In this document: positions 1 to 8,498 of the stretch, piece after piece
Numbering within the stretch: the first letter of the stretch is position 1
Layout: each line of letters starts with the position of its first letter
NCBI GenBank assembly: GCA_021157485.1
Contig: JAGGWO010000046.1
Location: forward strand, 1 to 19,762
DNA: 19,762 nt
DNA from: Sulfurimonas sp.
GTDB taxonomy: Bacteria > Campylobacterota > Campylobacteria > Campylobacterales > Sulfurimonadaceae
Reading direction: 5' to 3'
The notes under the pieces: model-generated
What the model was told of the DNA's origin: nothing
Databases searched by the model: none
The model's input: the letters and a program-made list of their open reading frames with translations, nothing else
Position numbers and translations under genes: made by a program

Positions 1-248
1 AAAACCCAAGAGAAAGAGCCAAAAGTATTTGTTGTAATGAAGTCTGCACCAGAAGTAAGGTAAGCTGAAAATATTTCGCTTAAAACTTCAGGGCAGGTAA
101 CATTTAGGAGTTCATTACAACCCTCATTATCTTCCCATGCTTCTTTAGGTATTTTTTCATCACGCTGTTGGAGTTGTGTACCCATCGCGCCATCTATGAT
201 AAGTGGACGTGTTTTAATGGTTTGAAGTATCTGCTGTTTTGTTGTCAT
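1..248 (-). CDS. metH: Methionine synthase, cobalamin-dependent (N-terminal fragment, runs off window)
   Basis: Only the first ~82 codons are present, read leftward from an ATG at 248-246. The translation begins MTTKQQILQTIKTRP and contains LIIDGAMGTQLQ, EGCNELLNVTCPEV and SGADFITTNTFGS, which are the hallmark N-terminal motifs of the homocysteine S-methyltransferase barrel of MetH. The full enzyme transfers a methyl group from methyltetrahydrofolate through cobalamin to homocysteine, making methionine in the cytoplasm. The zinc-binding cysteines and the folate, B12 and activation domains lie outside the window, so a shorter homocysteine methyltransferase (BhmT/MmuM-like) cannot be formally excluded. 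The DGAMGTQLQ plus EGCNE combination is typical of MetH. No strong ribosome binding site precedes the ATG. The gene is divergent from the chemoreceptor gene. Confidence 0.88.
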   Translation of the reverse strand, partial: MTTKQQILQTIKTRPLIIDGAMGTQLQQRDEKIPKEAWEDNEGCNELLNVTCPEVLSEIFSAYLTSGADFITTNTFGSFSWV

Positions 249-300
249 TGTCTTTTAAAGCTCTTGTTTAATATTATGTTGGGTAATTTTATCCAAAGAG

Positions 301-328
301 AGCATAAAAGTTACTGTTATAAAGTCAA
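301..328 (-). promoter_or_regulatory. Candidate metH promoter
   Basis: On the minus strand, TTGACT (plus 323-328) is followed after 16 bases by TATGCT (plus 301-306), about 53 bases upstream of the metH ATG. The match is moderate and the region is AT-rich, so this is tentative. Confidence 0.3.
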
Positions 329-367
329 CTATAGATGAGATTAAGTTTATAAAAATTATATTTGTGG

Positions 368-373
368 GATAAT
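368..373 (+). promoter_or_regulatory. Candidate -10 box for the chemoreceptor gene
   Basis: GATAAT preceded by TTTGTGG lies 43 bases upstream of the ATG at 417. There is no clear -35, as is common for Campylobacterota housekeeping promoters. No sigma-28 or sigma-54 consensus was evident. Confidence 0.35.
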
Positions 374-416
374 GTAAAGACAAACTGAATAGATTAAAAA
401 AATAAAGGTAGAAGTG

Positions 417-2579
417 ATGTTAGATAATCTCTCGATAAAAATAAAGATGCTTTTAATGGTTTTTATACCTGCAGTAGTTATTTTTGTACTGCTGGCTTCA
501 AATGCCTATAAACATTATACGCATGTTCAAGAACTCTCAAAAATAGAAGAGGCAACAACTCTTGCAACAAAAATTTCAGCAATGGTTCATAACACTCAAA
601 AAGAGCGTGGAGCATCTGCAGGATTTGTCGGAAGTGGTGGTAAAAAGTTTGTTGATACTATGCCAAGTATCAGAAAAGATACTGATGCTACCCGCACTGA
701 GATGGAGGCATTTTATAAAACTATGGATATGTCTAAGTACCCTCAGGCTATGCAGAACCAGATGAATGATGCGATGAATCGTCTTTCTAAACTAAACGCA
801 ACAAGAACAAGTATCAGCTCTTTAGAGTACAACGTTCCAAAAACAGTTGGTTACTATACTCCTTTAAATGGTGCGTTTATTGATACAATTGCTTATATTG
901 CAAAGATGAGTTCAGATAAGCAGATGACAACTTCATTGACTGCGTTTACTAATTTTCTTTACTCTAAAGAGAGAGCTGGAGTTGAGAGAGCTGTAATGAC
1001 GGGTACTTTTGCAAAAGACTCTTATCCCACAGGTTTTTATGCAAAGTTTGTAAAGCTTATGAGTCAGCAGGACACATATATGGGACGCTTTTTATTTGTT
1101 ACTTCAAAAGAGAATGCAGATTTTTATAAAAAGACACTTGTTGGAAAGCCTGTAGATGAAGTAAATCGTATGAGAAAAATTGCACTTTCGCGTATGAACG
1201 GTAATTTTGGAGTGGAAGCTTCTTACTGGTTTAAAATGATTACAGCAAAAATAAATCTACTTAAAGAGGTTGAAAATCATTTAGCAGAAGGTATTTTAGA
1301 AGAAGTGGAGAATCTAAGAAGTGATGCTAGTGCTAGTATGACTATGAGTATAATCGTAAATATAGTAGTTATGATATTTATCTTAGGTTTTGGTGGATGG
1401 GTTGCAAATGGCTTGACAAGTAGAATCTCAAAATTTGAAGAGGAGCTTAAAAATATTGTTTCTTCAAATGATTTTTCGCAGCTTATAACACATAGTGGTG
1501 GCGATGAGCTCGCATCTATACAAAACGCAGCAAACCATACGGTTCAAGCAGCAAATGAAGCGATTCAAAAAGCAAGTCACGCTTTAGGTGAAGCAGAGAG
1601 ACATGCTACGGAGAGTGAAGAGCAGATAGAGAAAAATAGACTTACGTTAGCTCTTACAGAGCTTTTAACTGATGGAGCAATTACAGGAGTTGGTGCTATT
1701 CAAGATGGAATGTCTAGTAATATGGAGTCTTTAGATCACATCAATGAAAAAAATGCCGAGACTCAGAGTGTAGTTACGGAGGTTGAGAAATCAACACAAG
1801 AGATGGGAGATTCATTAAATAGTATCTCTGAAAAAATGCATGAGAGCAGGAGTAACTCTGAGCAGCTAAATAGTAGTGTAAATGAGATTACAAATGTTAT
1901 TACGCTTATTAAAGATATATCAGATCAGACAAATCTTCTTGCTCTAAACGCAGCTATTGAAGCAGCGCGTGCAGGTGAGCATGGTCGTGGTTTTGCTGTT
2001 GTTGCTGATGAGGTAAGAAAACTCGCTGAGAGAACACAAAAAGCTACAAGTGAAGTGGAAGTGAATATCAATCTTCTTAAACAAAACAGTTCTGCAATGC
2101 AGGAATTTTCAGATCAGATGGACGGTGAGATATCTACATCTTTAGCAAAACTTGAGACTTTTAATGGTACTCTTCACACTCTTGTAGATGGAGCCCACGA
2201 AGTGCAAAAAGATAATAAAAACATATCAAATAGAATGTTCCTAAATCTTGCAAAACTTGACCACATAGTATTTAAACTTTCTGGTTATGATGGAGTGTTT
2301 AAAGATAATAAAAATATGACCTTCTCTACTCACAGCGAATGTAGATTTGGTAAATGGCAAGCACTTAAAGGGAAAGAGATATTTGGTGCAAACCCTTCAT
2401 TTGGAAAAATTGATGCACCACATAAAGCAGTTCATGATAATGTGAGAAATATTCCGTCTCTTGTATCTGCAGGTGCAGTTGCAAATGCAGATAAAATTAT
2501 AGAAGCCTTTAGAGATACTGAGAAAAATTCTCATAAACTATTTGAAATTTTAGATAGTATCTCTCACGATATAGAATAA
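417..2579 (+). CDS. Methyl-accepting chemotaxis protein with NIT sensor domain and C-terminal CZB zinc-binding domain
   Basis: A 720-residue transducer. TM1 lies at about 9-29. A large sensor region (about 38-290) contains the NIT signature [13 protein letters not shown] at 58 onward, a fold linked in other bacteria to nitrate/nitrite sensing. TM2 lies at about 308-330, followed by a HAMP-like segment and the cytoplasmic coiled coil. The conserved signalling tip ([19 protein letters not shown]) is near 502-520. The C-terminus is a chemoreceptor zinc-binding (CZB) domain with ligands visible as H616, C642 (in CRFGKW), H669 and H673. It should sit in the inner membrane and signal to CheA/CheW. 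The start is the ATG at 417, 8 bases after AAAGG at 404-408; a GTG directly upstream (414) gives one extra residue and poorer spacing. The ligand is inferred only from the NIT family. It appears to be a single-gene unit. Confidence 0.9.
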   Translation: MLDNLSIKIKMLLMVFIPAVVIFVLLASNAYKHYTHVQELSKIEEATTLATKISAMVHNTQKERGASAGFVGSGGKKFVDTMPSIRKDTDATRTEMEAFYKTMDMSKYPQAMQNQMNDAMNRLSKLNATRTSISSLEYNVPKTVGYYTPLNGAFIDTIAYIAKMSSDKQMTTSLTAFTNFLYSKERAGVERAVMTGTFAKDSYPTGFYAKFVKLMSQQDTYMGRFLFVTSKENADFYKKTLVGKPVDEVNRMRKIALSRMNGNFGVEASYWFKMITAKINLLKEVENHLAEGILEEVENLRSDASASMTMSIIVNIVVMIFILGFGGWVANGLTSRISKFEEELKNIVSSNDFSQLITHSGGDELASIQNAANHTVQAANEAIQKASHALGEAERHATESEEQIEKNRLTLALTELLTDGAITGVGAIQDGMSSNMESLDHINEKNAETQSVVTEVEKSTQEMGDSLNSISEKMHESRSNSEQLNSSVNEITNVITLIKDISDQTNLLALNAAIEAARAGEHGRGFAVVADEVRKLAERTQKATSEVEVNINLLKQNSSAMQEFSDQMDGEISTSLAKLETFNGTLHTLVDGAHEVQKDNKNISNRMFLNLAKLDHIVFKLSGYDGVFKDNKNMTFSTHSECRFGKWQALKGKEIFGANPSFGKIDAPHKAVHDNVRNIPSLVSAGAVANADKIIEAFRDTEKNSHKLFEILDSISHDIE

Positions 2580-2590
2580 ATATTAATATT

Positions 2591-2616
2591 TGACAAAATG
2601 TGACAAAAATGACGAA
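2591..2616 (+). repeat. Three short tandem-like direct repeats (TGACaAAa/TGACgAA)
   Basis: TGACAAAA at 2591 and 2601 and TGACGAA at 2610 recur on one face of the helix, 9-10 bases apart, immediately upstream of the recombinase-like gene's promoter. This phasing is typical of a cooperative protein-binding array. The protein is unknown. Confidence 0.5.
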
Positions 2617-2647
2617 GTAAGTAATTAAACTATTGACTTAGTTCGTC
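2611..2647. repeat. Inverted repeat overlapping the -35 (candidate operator)
   Basis: The left arm GACGAAGTAAGT (2611-2622) and right arm ACTTAGTTCGTC (2636-2647) match at 11 of 12 positions, with a 13-base spacer. The right arm begins inside the -35 hexamer, so a bound dimer would block or remodel this promoter. Confidence 0.6.
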
Positions 2648-2662
2648 AATTGATGCTATAAT
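2633..2662 (+). promoter_or_regulatory. Strong sigma-70-type promoter of the recombinase-like gene
   Basis: TTGACT (2633-2638), an 18-base spacer and TATAAT (2657-2662) preceded by TGC (extended -10). This is one of the two best promoter matches in the window. Transcription would start near 2669, giving a leader of about 32 bases. Confidence 0.75.
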
Positions 2663-2663
2663 G

Positions 2664-2698
2664 ACGATTAAATTCAAGAATATGAGAGGTTTAATCGT
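2664..2698. repeat. Second inverted repeat spanning the transcription start and ribosome binding site
   Basis: ACGATTAAA (2664-2672) and TTTAATCGT (2690-2698) are perfect reverse complements separated by 17 bases. The repeat brackets the predicted start site and the GAGAGG ribosome binding site (2684-2689). It could act as an operator, or partly as an mRNA hairpin limiting translation. Confidence 0.5.
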
Positions 2699-2700
2699 TA

Positions 2701-3336
2701 ATGGTACTAGCTTATATCCGTCCAGACAAACAATTTGACGCTGCACATGATCAACTACAGCAGATAAATTCGTATGCAATTTCTCATGGTCTTGTTATTG
2801 ATGATGAGTTTATTGATCAGACTTCACAAAACAAACGCTTAACTGAGCGCAGAGCAGTTACTGAGTACTTTCAATCAAAATCAAATCACACAGTTTTAAT
2901 TTATGATGTTTGGGTTCTCAGTACAAATATGGAAGACCTTGTTCAGATGTTTTCTTGTCTGTTAAAAAATGAATTTAGTGTTCATTTTATAAAGCAGTCT
3001 GTTGTAATTACACAAGAGAGTAGTGTAATGTTGGTGCTTGGGCTTATTGACCAGCTTCGTCAAACACTTCAAGGTGATTCAAAAAGGGTAATAGGGCGTC
3101 CAAAAGGAAGCAAGTCAAATTCTAAATTTGACAAGTATATAAATGATATAATCTCTTACATAAAAGAGAAAAAAAGTGTGAGTGAAATGGCGAGACTTTT
3201 AAATGTTAGTAGAAGCTCACTCAAGGATTATATAGAGTCACGTGAGTTAAAGCAGGTAGCCCACGGTTCACTTTTACCAGTCGCACCTGAAGATGCAGAA
3301 GAGCAAGTAATAAATACTATTGCTTGTCCAAACTAA
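2701..3336 (+). CDS. Serine-recombinase (resolvase/invertase)-like protein lacking catalytic residues; probable DNA-binding regulator
   Basis: A 211-residue protein with the layout of a small serine recombinase: an N-terminal resolvase fold (about 1-125), a GRPKGS linker (132-137) and a Hin-type helix-turn-helix (about 158-181, SVSEMARLLNVSRSSLKDYI). The usual YxRVS nucleophile motif reads YIRPD (5-9), so the catalytic serine position holds Asp9. The segment corresponding to DRLxR reads VWVLST (70-75), removing the two conserved arginines. I infer that it cannot cut DNA but may still dimerise and bind it. Length is within the normal resolvase range and there is no frameshift, which suggests selection for another role. 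It starts at ATG 2701, 11 bases after GAGAGG. ccoG follows 23 bases downstream, so both may share the promoter. No transposon ends or recombination sites were recognised. Confidence 0.75.
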   Translation: MVLAYIRPDKQFDAAHDQLQQINSYAISHGLVIDDEFIDQTSQNKRLTERRAVTEYFQSKSNHTVLIYDVWVLSTNMEDLVQMFSCLLKNEFSVHFIKQSVVITQESSVMLVLGLIDQLRQTLQGDSKRVIGRPKGSKSNSKFDKYINDIISYIKEKKSVSEMARLLNVSRSSLKDYIESRELKQVAHGSLLPVAPEDAEEQVINTIACPN

Positions 3337-3359
3337 AATTAAATAAAAGGAAGATAGAG

Positions 3360-4802
3360 ATGAGTGAAAAAACAAAAGGTATAGAGATACCTACTCCGTG
3401 GAGAATAAAGCGTTATTATTTCTATGCAATGGTTACAGTAATTGCTCTAGTTTTACCATGGATACAGATAGATGGAAATCACTTTTTCCTACTAAGCTTT
3501 GATAAGCTAAAGCTACACCTTGCATTTATACAGTTTGATATGCAAGAGCTTTATTTGATGCCATTTTTACTTATGCTTATGTTCTTAGGAATCTTTGGTA
3601 TGACAGTTATGGGTGGTCGTGTTTTTTGTGGTTGGGTATGTCCGCAGACTATTTTTCGTGTAATCTATAGAGATTTAATTGAGACAAAAATTTTAGGTCT
3701 TCGTGGTCGCATAAAAAACAAGCAAAAAGATCCGGATATGTCAAAGATGGAGAACAAGGTTAAAAAAGTTATAGCCATTTTAATTTGGACTATTTTAGCA
3801 CTTATCGCTGGAGCTGACTTTCTATGGTTCTTTGTTCCACCGGAAGATTTCTTTGTATATTTATCTGATTTTACCAACCACTGGACACTTTTTGGCAGTG
3901 TACTTGGTATTGCAGCATTTTTAATTTATGACATTGTATGGATGAAAGAGAACTTTTGTGTTTATGTGTGCCCTTACTCTCGTGTTCAGTCAGTTCTGTA
4001 TGATGACCATACTGTAATGGCTCTTTATGACATGCATAGAGGTGGTAACATATATGATGGACATAAGAAACAATACACAAAACAAAAAGATATTCAAGCG
4101 GCAGAATCTCATGCTGAATGTACGGCTTGTGAAGCTTGTGTAACTGTTTGTCCTACGCATATTGATATTCGTCAGGGTCTTCAGTTAGAGTGTATCAACT
4201 GTTTAGAGTGTGTTGATGCTTGTACAACAGTTATGGGTAAACTAGGTAAACCTTCACTTGTTACATGGTCAAGTGATTATGAGATTGTAGATCAAAAAGG
4301 TAAAACTAAATACTTCCGTGGAAAAGTTTTAGGATATATCGCAGTTTTAATTATCTTAAGTATTACACTAGGATTTATGGGAAGTACGAAAGAGCATATG
4401 CTTTTAAATATCAACAAAGAGACACGTCTGTATGCTACAAAACTTCTTAGTGATGGGAAAGTGAGAGTAGATAACTCTTATATGTTCCTATTTCAAAATA
4501 CAGAAAATGAAAAAATGAAGTTTTACTTTGAAGTAATCCCTCCAAAAGGTATGGAAGGAAAAATTGTTATTGTAAAACCATCAAAAGCTTTTACAGCAAT
4601 ACCTGGAACAAAAAAGAAAAAAATTGTTACACTTAGGACAACTGATGTCTTAGCTGATAATGAGAGAAAAGATACTATTATACCAATTACGATTCATGCG
4701 TATGCCTTAGATAAAGATGGTAAAAAAAGTGAAAAAGTATCTGTTATCAGACACTCTACTTTTATCTTTCCTAGAAAAGATATTTTGGATGCAGTAAAGT
4801 AA
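3360..4802 (+). CDS. ccoG: Cytochrome c oxidase accessory protein CcoG (FixG/RdxA family)
   Basis: A 480-residue inner-membrane ferredoxin-type protein needed in other bacteria for copper delivery and assembly of cbb3 oxidase. Visible features are about five hydrophobic segments (about 22-37, 65-85, 137-156, 178-194, 323-340), the paired motifs VFCGWVCPQ (C90/C94) and FCVYVCPY (C200/C204), two [4Fe-4S] clusters (C254, C257, C260, C264 and C278, C281, C284, C288) and a C-terminal Ig-like periplasmic FixG domain. The start is ATG 3360, with AAGGA 8 bases upstream; an in-frame TTG at 3324 would overlap the preceding gene and lacks a site. The ccoNOPQ genes are not in the window. It probably shares the transcript of the recombinase-like gene. 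Length and all cysteine motifs are intact. Confidence 0.93.
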   Translation: MSEKTKGIEIPTPWRIKRYYFYAMVTVIALVLPWIQIDGNHFFLLSFDKLKLHLAFIQFDMQELYLMPFLLMLMFLGIFGMTVMGGRVFCGWVCPQTIFRVIYRDLIETKILGLRGRIKNKQKDPDMSKMENKVKKVIAILIWTILALIAGADFLWFFVPPEDFFVYLSDFTNHWTLFGSVLGIAAFLIYDIVWMKENFCVYVCPYSRVQSVLYDDHTVMALYDMHRGGNIYDGHKKQYTKQKDIQAAESHAECTACEACVTVCPTHIDIRQGLQLECINCLECVDACTTVMGKLGKPSLVTWSSDYEIVDQKGKTKYFRGKVLGYIAVLIILSITLGFMGSTKEHMLLNINKETRLYATKLLSDGKVRVDNSYMFLFQNTENEKMKFYFEVIPPKGMEGKIVIVKPSKAFTAIPGTKKKKIVTLRTTDVLADNERKDTIIPITIHAYALDKDGKKSEKVSVIRHSTFIFPRKDILDAVK

Positions 4803-4821
4803 TATAATTTTAATCAACAAT

Positions 4822-4860
4822 AAGATAAACTCTAGCATATAATTATGCGGGGTTTATTTT
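4822..4860 (+). terminator. Long hairpin at the end of ccoG (probable Rho-independent terminator)
   Basis: The left arm 4827-4839 (AAACTCTAGCATA) pairs with 4844-4855 (TATGCGGGGTTT) through Watson-Crick and G-T pairs with one bulged A, loop TAAT. Pairing can extend outward to 4822/4860 through the T-rich ATTTT. The structure ends at the TTG start of the next gene. Confidence 0.6.
4838..4843 (+). promoter_or_regulatory. Candidate -10 box for the DUF748 gene, inside the terminator loop
   Basis: A perfect TATAAT sits at the hairpin tip, 15 bases before the TTG start. It implies a very short leader (about 9 bases) that includes GGG as a weak ribosome binding site. No -35 is obvious. Confidence 0.35.
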
Positions 4861-7800
4861 GTTAAAAAAAGTCTTTTTATACACTCTTTTAGTCTATGGT
4901 CTTTTTGGTTTTATAGTTCTTCCTTTTATTTTAAAGCCTCAAGTCATAGAGATTGTTCAAAATGAGACAAATGCCAAGATAAGTGTCGACAGTATCTCTT
5001 TTAACCCATTCCTTTTTAAACTAAAACTCTCAGGTGTTGAGCTGAGTAGTTTGGATGATAAACCCCTTGTCTCTTTTAACTCACTGCTTATAGATGTTGA
5101 GTTATATTCACTTTTAAGATCTGCTATTCATATAAATGAGATTACCCTTAGTCAACCAAAAATTCATGTTGTTTATAATGATGATAAAACAGTTAATCTT
5201 CTTGCTATTTTAAAAGAAAAAGAGGAAGCGAAAACAGCAGACTCTAGTGAACCATCAGCAATACCTAGAATTATAATCGACTCACTTAAGCTTGTTGATG
5301 GTTATGTGAGCTACGAAGATTACAGCTTAGAGAGTAAGTTTGATTTCTCATTTGGTGATATCGGTTTTGAGCTCAAAAATATTGACACAAACGACTTTAA
5401 CTCAAGCAATGCTGAACTTAGATTTTATTCACATCTTGGTGATGGTGGTTTTGTTGACTTTAAGAGTAAGATAGAGGGATTTAAACCTTTTGTGCTAAAT
5501 GGTAGTTTAGATTTTGAAGCGAGTAAGCTTTACTCTCAGTGGAAATATATGCAAGACTCTTTAAACTTAGAGGTAGCAGACGGAAAAATCTCATTTCATA
5601 CCGACTATCATTTTAATTTAGATGACCTAAACGCAACCACAATCAACAATTTAAATGTATCGTTAGATAAGCTCAGAGTAAAACCAAAGAGCCAGTCTAA
5701 AGATGTTCTAAATCTAGGTTCATTATATGTTCATAACGCAACAATAAAGCCGATGGTACATAGTGTTCATGTGGAAAAAATAGGTCTTGACTCTCTTAAC
5801 ATAAAAGCTAAACGTGATGAAAACTCTCAAATAGATTGGCTTGAGTATATAAAAGTTGTAGGCAGTGATGAGATAAGTGAGAGCGAAGAGATTCAGCAAG
5901 AGTCAAACATAACTGCACCTATTTGGGATGTTTTAATAGATGACGTCTCTTTAGAAAAAATTGCTATAGATTTTCAAGATGAAGCAGTGAAACCGGTAGT
6001 GAAAAGTAAGTTAAATGAGTTTAATCTTTATGCTCAAGATATTACTCTAGCAGGAGAGAAACCATTTGCTTATCAGTTAAATATGCTCTTAAATGATGCG
6101 GCTAAGTGTACTTCCAAAGGTAGCATAATTCATAGTGTTTTAGATGTTCAAGCTTACAGTGAGTGTAGTGGATTTGATATAGCACATTATCGACCCTATA
6201 TAGACCAGGCGGCAAACGCAGAATTAAAAGTTTTTGATTTAAAACTGCAAAATGCAGTTGCTGGGTTTAAGGCAAAAGTAGAAGTTAAAGATGTTCTTCA
6301 AGAGATAGTAATAAATGTTAATGATGCAAACCTAAGCTTAACAGAGTTGGAACTACGTAAGCGCTCCACGGGTGAAAAACTAGTTAAGTTTAGCAGTTTG
6401 AGTGTTGATGGTGTGAAATTAAATACATTAGAAAAATCTGTAAACATTCAAAAAGTTTCACTTAATGGCTTAGATATTAAAACTGCAAGACTTAAAGATG
6501 GTACTCTAAATATTCAAGATATAGTTGTTCCTAAGCTTGATAAAAAAGCAAAAAAAATAACAAAGAAAAGTAAGATAGAAAAGGAAAAATCTTACAGTGT
6601 TAAGTTAAAACATTTTGCACTTGATGCTGCACAAATTGGCTTTAATGATAAGGCTCTAACTCCTCATGTTAAAAGTAAGATAGATAGAATATTCTTAAAT
6701 GCCTACGATATTGATATTGCGAAAAATAGTTGGCTGAAGTATAGACTCTATATGAGAGTGAACTCTAAGGGTATCATCACATCAAACGGTAATCTTAGAC
6801 ATACGCCGCTCAAGCAAAAAGGTATATTTGAGATTAAAAATCTTTCTCTTGTGGAGCTGACACCATATATCCAAGAGAAAGCTTTTATAAAGATTGATGA
6901 TGGAAGAATCTCTCTCAAAACTAAAACTGAATACTCTGTATCATCAAAAAAACCAGATTTAAGGGTGAATGGTTCTTTTAGTCTAAATGAGTTCTTTGTG
7001 AGTGACAGTAGAGACACTACAGCAATTGCATCAATTAATGAACTCACTTTAAAGTCTTTTACTTTTGAGCTCAACCCAAATAGGTTATATATAGATGAAA
7101 TAGATGTGAATGCATTTTATGTAAATGCTTTGATAGATGAGAACAAACAGATGAATCTTTCTAAACTTGTCAAATCAAGTGATGAGAATGTCACAAGCGA
7201 AGAAGAAGTTGTAGTAATAGTTGAGGATGAAAACGCAACTGCAGAAGTTGCTTTTCCTGTGAAAATCTTAAAGATGAATGTATCTCTTGGAAGTGCTAAC
7301 TTTGCTGACATGTCTCTGCCTATAAAATTTAAAACAAATATACATGACCTTAATGGTGTGATTTACTCTATCTCCAATGTTCCCGGAGAGACTACTTATG
7401 TAAATATAGATGGAGAGATTGATAAGTATGGTTCTACAAAGCTCAAAGGGAGTGTGAATAGTGCAAATCCAAAAGAGTATACAGACTTGGAATTTAATTT
7501 TAAAAATTTAGATTTGCATACTTTGAGTGGCTACAGTGCTAATTTTGCGGGACATGAGATAGACTCAGGGAAACTCTTTTTAGACTTAGGATATGATATA
7601 AAGAACTCTGAACTTCTTGGCTCGAATGAGGTTATTATCAAACAGATAAAGCTAGGACGTGAGATAGAAGATGAAAATGTAACGATTCTACCTTTAGGTT
7701 TTGTAATAGCTCTTCTTGAGGATGATGAAGGAATTATAGAGATTGATATGCCAGTTGAAGGTAATCTTGATGAGCCGGACTTTAAATATGGTGCTTTAGT

Positions 7801-8443
7801 TATGAAGACTTTAGGAAATTTAATCCTCAAAGCTGTAACTTCTCCTTTTACATTTTTAGGTTCTATGATGGGACTCGATGGTGAGGCTTTGGAGTATGCT
7901 GAGTTTGAAGTAGGAAGTGCAGTTATCCTCCCACCTGAGAGAGAAAAACTAGATCAGATTGCTAAGATGATGACAAAAAGACCTAAGATAAAACTGGCAC
8001 TAACTCCGACATATGATGAACTCTCAGATAAAAGAGCACTTCAAACAGGGATGTTAATCAACTTGATAGTAAAACAGAGTGGTATTAAAAACGCAAAAGA
8101 GTATGAGAGCGCTATGAGTATAGATATACTTGAAGATATTTATGAGGATTTTAAAGATGATGATACTCTTGATAAGCTTGAAGAGAAACTTAAAAAAGAG
8201 TATAAAGGGGATGAGCTTGATAGAGCTTATCTCTCTGCACTAGCCGAACTTTGCAAAGATATTCAAGTTGTAACAAAAGTTGACTTAGAGAGATTAGCAA
8301 GAGCAAGAGCAAACGCAGTTATAGCGTACCTGATTCAAGACAAAAGTATAGAAGCTCTAAGGGTTATACAAAAACCTATGATAAGTGTTAATGAACCAGA
8401 CAATAAGTTAATAAAACAGAAACTGACGATAGAAGTAAAATAA
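4859..8443 (+). CDS. DUF748 / AsmA-like large envelope protein
   Basis: A 1194-residue protein with one N-terminal transmembrane anchor (about 3-25) and a long, regular beta-rich body rich in repeated hydrophobic/polar strands and SLDSLNI/VSLNGLDI-type segments, as in AsmA-like proteins. The C-terminal part (about 930-1194) matches my recollection of DUF748: FEVGSAVILPPEREKL, then an acidic linker and a final ARARANAVIAYLI helix. AsmA-family proteins are anchored in the inner membrane and project into the periplasm; some bridge to the outer membrane and move phospholipids. Which role applies here is unknown. Translation must start at the unusual TTG 4859, because the anchor begins immediately there and no in-frame ATG lies upstream; GGGG (4849-4852) is the only ribosome-site-like sequence. 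It appears monocistronic. Confidence 0.8.
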   Translation: MLKKVFLYTLLVYGLFGFIVLPFILKPQVIEIVQNETNAKISVDSISFNPFLFKLKLSGVELSSLDDKPLVSFNSLLIDVELYSLLRSAIHINEITLSQPKIHVVYNDDKTVNLLAILKEKEEAKTADSSEPSAIPRIIIDSLKLVDGYVSYEDYSLESKFDFSFGDIGFELKNIDTNDFNSSNAELRFYSHLGDGGFVDFKSKIEGFKPFVLNGSLDFEASKLYSQWKYMQDSLNLEVADGKISFHTDYHFNLDDLNATTINNLNVSLDKLRVKPKSQSKDVLNLGSLYVHNATIKPMVHSVHVEKIGLDSLNIKAKRDENSQIDWLEYIKVVGSDEISESEEIQQESNITAPIWDVLIDDVSLEKIAIDFQDEAVKPVVKSKLNEFNLYAQDITLAGEKPFAYQLNMLLNDAAKCTSKGSIIHSVLDVQAYSECSGFDIAHYRPYIDQAANAELKVFDLKLQNAVAGFKAKVEVKDVLQEIVINVNDANLSLTELELRKRSTGEKLVKFSSLSVDGVKLNTLEKSVNIQKVSLNGLDIKTARLKDGTLNIQDIVVPKLDKKAKKITKKSKIEKEKSYSVKLKHFALDAAQIGFNDKALTPHVKSKIDRIFLNAYDIDIAKNSWLKYRLYMRVNSKGIITSNGNLRHTPLKQKGIFEIKNLSLVELTPYIQEKAFIKIDDGRISLKTKTEYSVSSKKPDLRVNGSFSLNEFFVSDSRDTTAIASINELTLKSFTFELNPNRLYIDEIDVNAFYVNALIDENKQMNLSKLVKSSDENVTSEEEVVVIVEDENATAEVAFPVKILKMNVSLGSANFADMSLPIKFKTNIHDLNGVIYSISNVPGETTYVNIDGEIDKYGSTKLKGSVNSANPKEYTDLEFNFKNLDLHTLSGYSANFAGHEIDSGKLFLDLGYDIKNSELLGSNEVIIKQIKLGREIEDENVTILPLGFVIALLEDDEGIIEIDMPVEGNLDEPDFKYGALVMKTLGNLILKAVTSPFTFLGSMMGLDGEALEYAEFEVGSAVILPPEREKLDQIAKMMTKRPKIKLALTPTYDELSDKRALQTGMLINLIVKQSGIKNAKEYESAMSIDILEDIYEDFKDDDTLDKLEEKLKKEYKGDELDRAYLSALAELCKDIQVVTKVDLERLARARANAVIAYLIQDKSIEALRVIQKPMISVNEPDNKLIKQKLTIEVK

Positions 8444-8450
8444 TTTTCGC

Positions 8451-8456
8451 TATAAT
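8451..8456 (+). promoter_or_regulatory. -10 box for the YeiH-family gene
   Basis: A perfect TATAAT in the context TTTTCGCTATAATTCG, eight bases after the DUF748 stop and 42 before the ATG at 8499. No -35 is recognisable. The next gene is therefore probably a separate transcription unit. Confidence 0.5.
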
Positions 8457-8498
8457 TCGATTTTAGTTAAAAAATTTATTTTATTAAAGAGGCAATTT

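Noticed and set aside
249..413. Search for a riboswitch (SAM or cobalamin) upstream of metH
   Set aside because: The gap is only 168 bases shared by two divergent promoters; I saw no conserved stem set or B12-box-like sequence.
2578..2591. Perfect palindrome AAATATTAATATTT after the chemoreceptor gene
   Set aside because: Made only of A and T with no loop or T-run; it cannot form a stable terminator and is expected by chance in AT-rich DNA.
2701..3336. Recombinase-like gene as evidence of a transposon or phase-variable inversion
   Set aside because: No terminal inverted repeats, target duplications, resolution sites or invertible segment ends were found, and the catalytic residues are missing.
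3324..3359. Longer CcoG starting at the TTG at 3324
   Set aside because: It overlaps the end of the preceding gene and adds a Lys-rich stretch, while ATG 3360 has a well-spaced AAGGA.
7531..7830. Open frame of 99 codons on the minus strand within the DUF748 gene
   Set aside because: It lies wholly inside a clearly coding plus-strand gene, has no ribosome binding site or recognisable motif, and is Ser/Ile-rich as expected of an antisense shadow. The other opposite-strand frames at 6748-7074, 7117-7311, 15986-16333 and 18949-19392 fail in the same way.
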